Source: Alcaligenaceae bacterium (GTDB taxonomy: Bacteria; Pseudomonadota; Gammaproteobacteria; Burkholderiales; Burkholderiaceae_B). From it: a stretch of DNA of 64,000 bases. A model generated the notes under the pieces. The model searched no databases and was not told the origin of the DNA. It was given only the letters and a program-made list of their open reading frames with translations. The position numbers and the translations under genes are program-made. Shown one piece after another: positions 34,715 to 42,803 of the stretch. The stretch is from NCBI GenBank assembly GCA_947380655.1, contig CANCRX010000009.1, forward strand, positions 3,563-67,562. Direction: 5' to 3'. The first letter of the stretch is position 1. The number at the start of each line of letters is the position of its first letter.

Positions 34715-35710
34715 ATGAAACAAAGACGCTATCTATTGAATACCCTTATTTCGAGCGCGGCCTTGGTCTGTGCGGCAATACCTATGAGCGGTGCTCAGGC
34801 GCAAGACTTTCCTACGCGTGCAGTCACCGTGGTCGTGCCTTACCCGGCCGCGGGTGCCGCTGATATTTTTGGTCGTTCGATTGCGCAGGCGATGGAGGAG
34901 TCCCTGAAACAAACTGTCGTGGTTGAAAATAAACCAGGCGCGGGTGGCAACGTTGGCATGACCTACGTCGCACGTAGCAAACCAGACGGCTACACCATTG
35001 GCCTGGGTACGATTGGTACACAGTCTATCAATCAGTTCATCTACCCTGAGATGCAGTTTGATCCAGAGCGTGATTTGATTCCCATTGCGCTGGTCTCCAC
35101 GACACCAAACGTTCTGGTCGTGTCGGCCACCTCACCCTGGAAAAATCTCGGTGATGTGATTAAAGCGGCAAAAGAATCGAAAGATAAAAAATTAACGTAT
35201 GGGACTCCTGGCATTGGCTCGTCGCCCCATCTGACGGGTGCTTATTTTGAGGCAATGGCAGGTGTTGAGTTGCTGCATGTTCCCTTTAAAGGCGTGTCGG
35301 CTTCCATGCCTGCATTGATTGGTGGCCAGATTGATTTGTTATTTGACAATTTGTCGGGCTCTATCAACCAGATCAAGGATGGTTCGCGTGTGCGCGGGAT
35401 TGCTGTGACCTCGGCCGATCGCAGTCCTCTGGCCCCTGAATTACCGACCTTTGCAGAGTCAGGCGTACCGGGCTTTGATGTGACGGCATGGTTTGCCATT
35501 TATGTCGCAAAGGGCACACCTCAGCCGATTGTGGATAAGCTGATCGCGGCTGCCCGCGCAGGCTTAAAAACAGAGAAGGTTGCTCAGGCCTATATCAAAC
35601 TCGCGGCCGTCCCTGGAAATTTATTTGGACCGGACTTAGGTGCTTTTGAAAAAGCAGAACGCCAGAAATGGGGCAAACTCGTTAAAGACAGAGGGATACA
35701 AGCACAATGA
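34715..35710 (+). CDS. Bug/TctC-family periplasmic solute-binding receptor (3)
   Basis: A 331-aa receptor. The signal peptide ends at MSGAQAQ (about residue 29), then FPTRAVTVVVPYPAAGAADI and VVVENKPGAGGN. Strong CAGGAGAG at 34704-34711 fixes the start at 34715; the long upstream frame back to 34472 overlaps the divergent ligase and is rejected. The stop overlaps the SDR start (ATGA). It opens an operon divergent from the GntR-ligase operon, so it probably delivers that pathway's substrate. Confidence 0.94.
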   Translation: MKQRRYLLNTLISSAALVCAAIPMSGAQAQDFPTRAVTVVVPYPAAGAADIFGRSIAQAMEESLKQTVVVENKPGAGGNVGMTYVARSKPDGYTIGLGTIGTQSINQFIYPEMQFDPERDLIPIALVSTTPNVLVVSATSPWKNLGDVIKAAKESKDKKLTYGTPGIGSSPHLTGAYFEAMAGVELLHVPFKGVSASMPALIGGQIDLLFDNLSGSINQIKDGSRVRGIAVTSADRSPLAPELPTFAESGVPGFDVTAWFAIYVAKGTPQPIVDKLIAAARAGLKTEKVAQAYIKLAAVPGNLFGPDLGAFEKAERQKWGKLVKDRGIQAQ

Positions 35711-36429
35711 AAGGTACAACTGCATTAGTCACTGGGGGTAGCCGCGGCATTGGCCGTGCTGTGGTCGAGCGTTTGCTGGCTGAGGGCTACGAAGTCATCA
35801 ACTTTAGTCGTACTGCACCAAAACAAATTCTGCCCGGCGAAATTTTTGAGTCGGTCGACCTCGGTAACGCACAGCGTACACGTGAAGCTGCGATGGACTG
35901 GGCCGCTAAAAAAGATATTTTGAATCTGGTGAATAACGCGGGCATGATTCACGTAGGGAAGATCGAAGACATCACGCTTGAGCAGATTGATGACATGGTG
36001 GCGCTGAATATGGTTGCACCCCTGTTGTTGTTGCAAGCCGTATTGCCCACGATGCGTGCCAACAAGTTTGGCCGCGTGGTCAATATCGGGAGTCGCGCAG
36101 GTCTGGGCAAATCAGGCCGTACGGGCTACGGTGGCACCAAGGCAGGTCTGGCTGGCATGACGCGAACCTGGGCGCTTGAGACCGCGACCCAAGGCATTAC
36201 CGTCAATGCGATTGCACCGGGACCGATCGAGACAGAGTTGTTTACCGCGTCGAATCACCCGGATGCGCCACAGACCATTAAGATTCGTGAATCGATTCCC
36301 GTTGGCCGCTTTGGTACGCCAGAAGAAGTCGCTCATGCTGTATCCATGTTCGTAGATAAGCGTGCTGGTTTTATTACTGGTCAACTGTTGTATGTGTGTG
36401 GTGGGATGTCGGTCGGTCTGACAGGGTAA
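35707..36429 (+). CDS. Short-chain dehydrogenase/reductase (SDR), FabG-like
   Basis: A 240-aa SDR. TGGSRGIGRAVVE at about 9-21 binds NAD(P). NLVNNAGMIHVG and the catalytic NIGSRAGLGKSG and Tyr-Lys TGYGGTKAGLAG follow. The C-terminus ends GQLLYVCGGMSVGL. Its ATG overlaps the stop of the Bug gene, and another Bug gene follows 19 bases later. A role in oxidising a hydroxy acid or hydroxyacyl-CoA intermediate of the adjacent pathway is plausible but unproven. Confidence 0.92.
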   Translation: MKGTTALVTGGSRGIGRAVVERLLAEGYEVINFSRTAPKQILPGEIFESVDLGNAQRTREAAMDWAAKKDILNLVNNAGMIHVGKIEDITLEQIDDMVALNMVAPLLLLQAVLPTMRANKFGRVVNIGSRAGLGKSGRTGYGGTKAGLAGMTRTWALETATQGITVNAIAPGPIETELFTASNHPDAPQTIKIRESIPVGRFGTPEEVAHAVSMFVDKRAGFITGQLLYVCGGMSVGLTG

Positions 36430-36448
36430 GCTAATCAAGGGTGTGCGG

Positions 36449-37492
36449 ATGTTGAATCAATTCTCTGTATGTAAACGTTTGCCCGTATGGGGCATGCGTG
36501 GTGCCTTGCTTTGCCTGGGTCTGGTGGGCTGGCAATCGGCCGGGGCTCAGGTACCGTCCAGTGTATCTACCTCAGTCCAGAGTGTGCAGAGTGCTGGTGA
36601 TTATCCAAACAAACCGATTACGATGGTCGTACCCTTTGGACCTGGCACGCTGACCGATGTCCTGGCGCGTTTGATGGCGAGTAAGTTAGCCGAAGGTCTC
36701 GGACAATCCGTCATCGCTGAAAACAAAGCTGGTGCGGATGGAAATATCGGCGCGAATTTTCTGCTCTCAGCCAAGCCCGACGGTTATACCCTGATGGTCG
36801 GCGCAACAAGTATTGGCGCGATCAATGTCACACTGCATAAAAATACAAAATACGATCCTCACCGTGATTTTGTCGGGATTACCAATATTGCTACAGTCAC
36901 TAATGTGCTGGTGATCGGACCGCATGTTCCCGCAAAAAATCTCTCAGAACTGTTGGCTTTGCTGAAAAAACAAAGCATGACCTTCGGTTCGAGCGGGGCG
37001 GGTGGCAGTATGCATCTCTCGGGTGAGATGTTTAAAAAAATGGCGCAAGCAGATATGATTCATGTGCCATATAAAAGTAGTCCAGCGGTCGTCAATGATG
37101 TGATTGGCGGTCGTGTCGACATGATGTTCTGTAATCTGCCGATCTGCCTGCCTTTGATACGCGCAGGCAAACTCAACGCGCTTGGCGTCACCTCCGCAGA
37201 ACGTTCAGCACTCTTACCTGAGGTACCAAGCATTGCCGAAGCCGGACTCAAAGGCTATGAAGTAGAGGGCTGGTTTGGACTGTACGCACCGATTGCCACC
37301 CCAGCCGCAGTGGTTGCAAAGCTCAATCAAGTTGCAGTCAAAGCGTTGCAAGACCCTGAGATGAAACGCCAGTTGCTTTCTCAAGGCGCAGTCACCGTGG
37401 GTGATTCACAAGAACATTTTGATGCGTTCACCCGTCAGGAGCGTGCGAAATGGGCAAAGATTATCCAAGAGGCCGGAATCGAGCTTGAATAA
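36449..37492 (+). CDS. Bug/TctC-family periplasmic solute-binding receptor (4)
   Basis: A 347-aa receptor. The signal peptide ends near SAGAQ, followed by an unusually long Ser/Val-rich linker (VPSSVSTSVQSVQSAGD) before the fold begins at YPNKPITMVVPFGPG. The first ligand loop reads GTLTDV instead of the common GGxxDV. AAGG at 36437-36440 favours ATG 36449 over GTG 36443. The next gene starts inside its last codons. Confidence 0.93.
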   Translation: MLNQFSVCKRLPVWGMRGALLCLGLVGWQSAGAQVPSSVSTSVQSVQSAGDYPNKPITMVVPFGPGTLTDVLARLMASKLAEGLGQSVIAENKAGADGNIGANFLLSAKPDGYTLMVGATSIGAINVTLHKNTKYDPHRDFVGITNIATVTNVLVIGPHVPAKNLSELLALLKKQSMTFGSSGAGGSMHLSGEMFKKMAQADMIHVPYKSSPAVVNDVIGGRVDMMFCNLPICLPLIRAGKLNALGVTSAERSALLPEVPSIAEAGLKGYEVEGWFGLYAPIATPAAVVAKLNQVAVKALQDPEMKRQLLSQGAVTVGDSQEHFDAFTRQERAKWAKIIQEAGIELE

Positions 37493-38393
37493 GAAAAATG
37501 AATTAACCCATACCGCTTTTGCCACCTTGTTACTGGTCGGCCTGGTCATGGGGGCAAATCATGTCGCGGCACGTATCGCGTTTAATCATGGCTTGAATGT
37601 GGCGGCTGCCGTGACGGTGCGTAGCGGTGTGACTGCACTGGTGGTCTCACTGCTGATTTTGATTCAAAACGTGCCGGTGCGACTCACCGCGCAGCATATG
37701 AAAATTTTGCCAGTCATCGGCCTGCTCATGACTATTCAGAGTGTCAGTATTTACTCTGCGGTGGTCAGGCTCCCTGTGGCCCTGGCGCTCCTGGCGTTTA
37801 ATACTTATCCCTTATGGATCGCTCTGTGGGCGAGAGTGCTCTATGGGCAACGCCCTGAGCCCCAAGTGTTGCGTGCCATGCCTGTGCTGCTGATCGGTTT
37901 GGCGATGGCGCTCGATGTGTTCGGTGCGACCTCTGGTCTGGGTGTGAAAGGCCAATGGGGGGAGATTGGTATCGGTGTTGCTTTTGCATTGACTGCTGGG
38001 GCAACCTTCGGTTTAGCGATGGTTCTGACACAACAAAAAGCAGCTGATCTGGATGGTCGGGTTCGTACCGCCGCTGCGATGTGGATGATAGGTATTCTAG
38101 CGATGGTCGGCACGCAGCTGACCGGTGAATTTAAGTGGCCTGATGCCGCCGCAGGCTGGTGGGGGCTGGCCGCACTGTCGGTTTTATATGGCACGGGTTT
38201 CACCATCATGTTTACGGTTTTGCCACGCTTGGGTGTGGTGGGTAACTCTGCCATCATGAATGTGGAGCCGATTTTTGCGCTGATTCTGGCTTGGTTGATT
38301 CTTGGTCAGTCGATTGCCTGGGTTCAGGTGCTGGGTGCCTGCATCGTTGTGGGTACTGTCATCAAAATTGGTTTAAGAAAACAATCCAAATAA
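37485..38393 (+). CDS. EamA-family (DMT superfamily) transporter
   Basis: A 302-aa protein with about ten hydrophobic helices and two EamA repeats. It includes GLVMGANHVAARIAF near the start and NSAIMNVEPIFALILAWLILGQ in the second repeat. Members export or import amino acids, metabolites or drugs. The best start is TTG 37485, overlapping the end of the Bug gene by 8 bases. A longer frame upstream lies inside that gene. It is the last gene of the Bug-SDR-Bug group and may export a side product or overflow metabolite. Confidence 0.88.
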   Translation: MNKKNELTHTAFATLLLVGLVMGANHVAARIAFNHGLNVAAAVTVRSGVTALVVSLLILIQNVPVRLTAQHMKILPVIGLLMTIQSVSIYSAVVRLPVALALLAFNTYPLWIALWARVLYGQRPEPQVLRAMPVLLIGLAMALDVFGATSGLGVKGQWGEIGIGVAFALTAGATFGLAMVLTQQKAADLDGRVRTAAAMWMIGILAMVGTQLTGEFKWPDAAAGWWGLAALSVLYGTGFTIMFTVLPRLGVVGNSAIMNVEPIFALILAWLILGQSIAWVQVLGACIVVGTVIKIGLRKQSK

Positions 38394-38417
38394 GCATCTT
38401 ATTATGAGCACTCAGCC

Positions 38418-38615
38418 ATGAGTATCACACCTCCTTTTGAACCAGGCGAACAGGTCCGGCATGTCAAGACAGGCGGGTTGTATAAAATTATTTGTCTCGC
38501 AAAAATAGAGGCCACACTCGAGGACGCCTATGTCTATCAGGCGTTGCGTAATATGACGTTCTGGATCAGGCCGCAAGCAGAAATGCTGGATGGCCGTTTT
38601 ATACGTGCTGAGTGA
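38418..38615 (+). CDS. DUF1653-like small protein
   Basis: A 65-residue protein with the pattern of DUF1653: a beta-strand start EPGEQVRHVKTGGLYKIICL, then EDAYVYQALRN and a terminal FWIRPQAEMLDGRFI. The family has no settled function. Few signs of a ribosome binding site are visible before ATG 38418. It is convergent with the PHB depolymerase gene, which ends 6 bases away. Confidence 0.8.
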   Translation: MSITPPFEPGEQVRHVKTGGLYKIICLAKIEATLEDAYVYQALRNMTFWIRPQAEMLDGRFIRAE

Positions 38616-38620
38616 TTTTT

Positions 38621-39838
38621 TTAGTTCACGGATTGAATCATGTTGCGCACCACAGGATAAATCTGTGCCTCCCAACGCTTGCCATTAAACACGCCGTAAT
38701 GACCGACACCTGCCTGAAGGTGATGGGATTTTTTATACGCAGGTAAACCTGAGCATAAATCTTGTGCAGCGAGTGTTTGACCAATCCCACAAATGTCATC
38801 GCGCTCACCTTCGACGGTCAGCAGAAATGGGCGTTTAATGGCTTTCAGATTAAGCTTTTGTCCTTGGTAAGTCAGCGTGCCTTTTGCCAGCGCATAATCC
38901 TGAAATACGTGCTTGATCGTTTCAAGATAAAAGTCAGCCGATAAATCCATAATCGCGAAATATTCTTCGTAAAAATCTCTGATCGCATCGGCTTTCTTGT
39001 GTTCGCCATCCAGACGATTCGTGTAAAGATTTTTGAAGGACTCACGATGGCGATCAGGATTCATGCTCATGAACGCGATTAGCTGTAGAAATCCAGGATA
39101 GACGCGACGTCCGGCTCCAGTGAACTCCTGCGGTACCGTATCGATCAGTTTTGTTTCAAACCATTCAAACGGCTTCTGATTGGCGAGATTGTTGACGGCT
39201 GTAGGATTAATCCTTGCGTCGACCGGGCCTGCCATCAGCGTCAGGCTGACAGGCTGACAGGGATCTTTACGCTCAGCCATCACTGCGGTGGCTGCCAGGC
39301 ACGAGACCGTTGGCTGGCAGACGCCTATCAGGTGTGCACCCGGTCCGAGAAACTGCATGAATTCAATAATATGGCTCGTGTAGCTATCCAGATCAAAACG
39401 GCCTTCGGAGAGCCCAACATCACGAATATTTTTCCAGTCCGTCAGGTAAACCTCGTGATCTTTGAGCAAGGTTTTGACGGTGCCCGCGAGCAAGGTTGCG
39501 AAATGTCCTGACATCGGGGCAACCAGTAACACTTTGGGCAAGACAGCATTGTCTAATCTTTTAAAGCGCAGCAATCCACAGAAAGGAGTGGAGAAGACGG
39601 TTGCTTCGTCCACTTTGTAGATCACACCCTTGGAGCACTCGACTTCAGAAATATTGAAAGCCGGACGCGTATGCGTCAGACCCATCAGTTTGATCTGTTC
39701 GTAATGAGCCTCTACGTGAGGCAAGGGGGGCAGGCCCATCGACTGCATCCATTGCTTGTGAGCGGATTGGTTCGCATCGCCTAGCCACCTGACCGCATCG
39801 ATCCAGTTTGAATAAGCTTGGTAGCTTTTGTAGAGCAT
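38621..39838 (-). CDS. phaZ: Intracellular polyhydroxybutyrate depolymerase (PhaZ type, cysteine nucleophile)
   Basis: This alpha/beta-fold enzyme degrades stored PHB granules. The lipase-box-like GVCQPTV has Cys at about residue 174 in place of Ser, a hallmark of the Ralstonia PhaZa1 type. Conserved blocks LLVAPMSGHFATLL and YLTDWKNIRDV precede it. The catalytic His region near the end is GVGHYGVFNGKRW. 405 aa. ATG with first base 39838 is chosen because GGAG lies 8 bases upstream; the GTG at 39847 is less likely. The ribosome site lies in a perfect palindrome (39839-39850). No signal peptide is seen. It implies that the organism makes PHB, although phaCAB is not in the window. Confidence 0.92.
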   Translation of the reverse strand: MLYKSYQAYSNWIDAVRWLGDANQSAHKQWMQSMGLPPLPHVEAHYEQIKLMGLTHTRPAFNISEVECSKGVIYKVDEATVFSTPFCGLLRFKRLDNAVLPKVLLVAPMSGHFATLLAGTVKTLLKDHEVYLTDWKNIRDVGLSEGRFDLDSYTSHIIEFMQFLGPGAHLIGVCQPTVSCLAATAVMAERKDPCQPVSLTLMAGPVDARINPTAVNNLANQKPFEWFETKLIDTVPQEFTGAGRRVYPGFLQLIAFMSMNPDRHRESFKNLYTNRLDGEHKKADAIRDFYEEYFAIMDLSADFYLETIKHVFQDYALAKGTLTYQGQKLNLKAIKRPFLLTVEGERDDICGIGQTLAAQDLCSGLPAYKKSHHLQAGVGHYGVFNGKRWEAQIYPVVRNMIQSVN

Positions 39839-39998
39839 GGAGTGCACTCCGATTGATCATAAGACTCACTCACGCCAGCGGTATGTGACGCCTCAGGTGG
39901 CTTTTGCACCTGATTCATCCCAGTTCAAAGCAAAAGCCATGCCAGACTGGCATGCTTTTTGCATAAAACAGCAAAACCCCCTTTTCAGGACGTTCGCC

Positions 39999-40658
39999 AT
40001 GGCTCACTCCACGACACTGACAATTAGCAGTAAAAATTATTCTTCCTGGTCGCTGCGAGGCTGGCTCATGCTCAAGTTTTCAGGGTTGAAATTTAAGGAA
40101 GTGGTTGTTGAGCCTGACGATGTCGATGCGCGTGCGGAACTACTTTTGTTGTCGCCCTCTATCCTTGTACCGTGTTTGAACCATCAGGGCGCCAAAGTCT
40201 GGGATACCTTGGCGATTGGCGAGTACTTGAATGAGGTTGCACCAAATGCGGGGTTGCTGCCCACCAATCCGGTGCATCGCGCCCATTGTCGTTCCATCTG
40301 CGGCGAGATGCATTCAGGATTTGATGCGTTACGTGGTGCCTTACCCATGAATATTAAAGCGCGCATCCCGCGTTTTAAAGTCTGGTCCAAAGCGCAATCC
40401 GATATCGATCGTATCGTGGTGATCTGGCGGGATTGTTTACAGAGATATCAGGGGCCATTTTTGTTCGGTGAGACGCCGAGTATTGCCGATGCGATGTTTG
40501 CACCGGTTGTCTTACGTTTTTTAACCTATGGTATTGCTCTCGATGCCGGGTGCCAGGCCTATTGTGACCATATTCTGGCCTTGCCTGAAATGCAAGAATG
40601 GATCGCCGCAGCGCTCGAAGAGCCAGAAGACATAGAAGAGCTACAGGTCGAGTTTTAA
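39999..40658 (+). CDS. Glutathione S-transferase family protein
   Basis: A 219-aa protein with an N-terminal thioredoxin-like domain (LTISSKNYSSWSLRGWLML) and a C-terminal helical GST domain from about residue 85. The Ser-containing SSWS segment near residue 14 fits a Zeta/Beta-like active site and resembles bacterial GSTs with SKNYSSWSLR. PxxVPCL-like SILVPCLNHQG is the conserved cis-Pro region. CAGGA at 39986-39990 supports ATG 39999; the frame extends 54 codons further upstream without GST features. Role: glutathione-dependent detoxification, substrate unknown. Confidence 0.9.
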   Translation: MAHSTTLTISSKNYSSWSLRGWLMLKFSGLKFKEVVVEPDDVDARAELLLLSPSILVPCLNHQGAKVWDTLAIGEYLNEVAPNAGLLPTNPVHRAHCRSICGEMHSGFDALRGALPMNIKARIPRFKVWSKAQSDIDRIVVIWRDCLQRYQGPFLFGETPSIADAMFAPVVLRFLTYGIALDAGCQAYCDHILALPEMQEWIAAALEEPEDIEELQVEF

Positions 40659-40679
40659 TTATTTGTCAATCTGATTGCG

Positions 40680-41660
40680 TTAAACAGATTTGTTTGGATC
40701 TGGACGCACCACCTGTTTGGCCAGACCTGTTTTTTCCAGCAGCCATACTGAAACATAGGTCAGATCAAGTTCAAACCAGCGGTGACCGTGCTTGGCTGAG
40801 CGAGGCTGTGCATGGTGATTGTTATGCCAGCCTTCGCCCATCGCAATCAGCGCGACAAACCAGTTGTTACGGCTGCGATCTGTCGTTGGATAATTTTGAT
40901 AACCAAACAAATGAGCGAGCGAGTTGACTGACCAGGTGATGTGCCAGACCAGTACGGTACGCACGAAGACCCCCCAGATCAAGACACTGAATCCGAACTG
41001 CACCGCAGCCTCGAAGGTATCGCCTGTGAGTAAGGCTGTGCCCATTCCCGCCAGGAAAAATACCAGCCACGAACCGAGCACGATCAACGCGTAGAGCGGG
41101 CCTTCGAGTTTTTTATAGAAAGGATCGCGCAGAATATCTTTGGCGTAACGGGAATAAATTTCAAGTCGACTCACATCACAATTCTCGATCACCATCCAGC
41201 CCATGTGTCCCCATAAAAAATTCACCAGTGGGCTGTGTGGATCTTCGGTTTCGTCAGAGTGCTCGTGGTGACGTCGATGAATGGCGACCCAGTGGGCTGG
41301 CGTGTCTTGCATGCAGCACACCCCGAGGATTGCAAAAAAGTGTTCCAGCCATTTCGGGCAAACTAAACCACGATGGGTCAACAGACGATGAAAACACAAG
41401 TTAATCCCGAGTGTGCCAAAGACATAGAGTCCGGCAAACATGAGAACCACACCGGACCAGCTGAAAAAAAAGGGCAGCAGTGCCAGTAAAGCGACCAGAT
41501 GGTAGAGCACAAGGGTCGTGGCATACGGCCAGACAATACGCCGGGTATCTACGCCATGGGGCAGGGCCAGGGGAGGAAGGAGAGCTTTATCAAGCATGCG
41601 CGCTGCCACGTTAGGTGTGAGCAGCCGACAGATGTGGGGTGCTGGTAATGATTTCACCAT
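40680..41660 (-). CDS. Acyl-CoA/fatty acid delta-9-type desaturase
   Basis: A 326-aa di-iron membrane desaturase. Three His boxes are visible: HRLLTHR, HRRHHEHSD and HNNHHAQPRSAKHGHRW. Four or more hydrophobic segments lie between them (LVALLALLPFFFSW; YALIVLGSWLVFFLAGM). The length and box spacing match the stearoyl-CoA desaturase-like DesC family. The start at first base 41660 lacks a clear ribosome site, and Met 22 (41597) is an alternative. It would insert a cis double bond into acyl chains, alongside the anaerobic FabF route in this genome. Confidence 0.92.
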   Translation of the reverse strand: MVKSLPAPHICRLLTPNVAARMLDKALLPPLALPHGVDTRRIVWPYATTLVLYHLVALLALLPFFFSWSGVVLMFAGLYVFGTLGINLCFHRLLTHRGLVCPKWLEHFFAILGVCCMQDTPAHWVAIHRRHHEHSDETEDPHSPLVNFLWGHMGWMVIENCDVSRLEIYSRYAKDILRDPFYKKLEGPLYALIVLGSWLVFFLAGMGTALLTGDTFEAAVQFGFSVLIWGVFVRTVLVWHITWSVNSLAHLFGYQNYPTTDRSRNNWFVALIAMGEGWHNNHHAQPRSAKHGHRWFELDLTYVSVWLLEKTGLAKQVVRPDPNKSV

Positions 41661-41727
41661 AACACTAAATTGTGACAGCGGTGAGCCTTACCAGAGCATA
41701 TGTTTGATCAAATCAAGTTTGGTGCGC

Positions 41728-42762
41728 TTAATCCGGCTGAATTCCGATTGCTTTGGCGAGTACTGCCCACTTTTGCATACTCTGGCGAATCATTTCGCCA
41801 AACTGTTCAGACGTCTGCGCACCCGTTGTGGCACTGTTATCTGCGTACCATTGCTGCAACTCCGGAGTCTTGAGTATTTCAGCGATCTCCTTTTCGAGGC
41901 GTTTGACGATAGCCGGTGGGGTTCCGGTTGCAACCAGAATCCCATTCCACGAGCTGGCCTCAAATTTGGGTACGCCCGATTCTGCAACGGTAGGTATATC
42001 AGGCATGCGTGGTGAGCGCTGAGCTGACGTCACCGCGATCGCTCTTGCCTGTCCGGATTTCAGGTGAGGCATGGCTGCTGACATCGTAACGAATGACAAA
42101 TCAATATGCCCCCCTAATAAATCTGTCATCACGGGGTTGTCTCCCTTGTAGGCAATGCTTGTCATCTGTATTCCAGCCTCTAAGCAGAAGAGCTCTGTCG
42201 ACATATGCCCACTACTGCCGAATCCAGGTGTACCAAAGCTTAGTTTTTTGGGATTGGCGCGGGCATAGGCAATTAAATCTTGTATGGATTTGATCGGTGA
42301 GTCTGCTCTAACCAGCACGGCATAGGCTTGCGACGAAGTTTGAATCACAGGGATTAAATCGCGTTGCACGTTATAAGGGATTTTCGACATGGTGCTTGGG
42401 GTAATAGCCAGTGCAGCAGAGCCCTGCAGTAATGTGTACCCATCAGCCGGTGCACTGGCGACCAGCGCGGTACCAATGACTGTGGCGGCGCCTGGACGGT
42501 TTTCCACGACAACCGACTGTCCGAGCGAGACCGATAATTTAGGGGTAATGAGTCGAGCCATGACATCGGTGGCTCCGCCTGCGGCATAGGGCACGATCAG
42601 TTTGATCGGATGGTCTGGATAACTAGCCGCTGTTGAGGAGGCTGGCAAACTCTTGTTTTGTCCAAAACAATTTGCAGATAAGCATAGCAAGCTCAGTATC
42701 AGCACAGTGAGTGAATGATTTCCAAAGCGTTGTTTGCTAAAACGCGTAACGAAAGTAATCAA
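41728..42762 (-). CDS. Bug/TctC-family periplasmic solute-binding receptor (5)
   Basis: A 344-aa receptor. After a basic N-terminus the signal region SLTVLILSLLCLSANCFGQ is followed by YPDHPIKLIVPYAAGGATDV and VVENRPGAATV. The Cys near the end of the signal (SANC) could also be a lipobox variant. The start codon is a TTG at first base 42762, but it has a strong AAGGAG at good spacing, so I trust it. It stands alone between the desaturase gene and the Nudix-MBL gene, both on the same strand. Confidence 0.93.
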   Translation of the reverse strand: MITFVTRFSKQRFGNHSLTVLILSLLCLSANCFGQNKSLPASSTAASYPDHPIKLIVPYAAGGATDVMARLITPKLSVSLGQSVVVENRPGAATVIGTALVASAPADGYTLLQGSAALAITPSTMSKIPYNVQRDLIPVIQTSSQAYAVLVRADSPIKSIQDLIAYARANPKKLSFGTPGFGSSGHMSTELFCLEAGIQMTSIAYKGDNPVMTDLLGGHIDLSFVTMSAAMPHLKSGQARAIAVTSAQRSPRMPDIPTVAESGVPKFEASSWNGILVATGTPPAIVKRLEKEIAEILKTPELQQWYADNSATTGAQTSEQFGEMIRQSMQKWAVLAKAIGIQPD

Positions 42763-42803
42763 ATCGACTCCTTGGTTGATTGGATCAAATCAAGTACAGG
42801 GCA

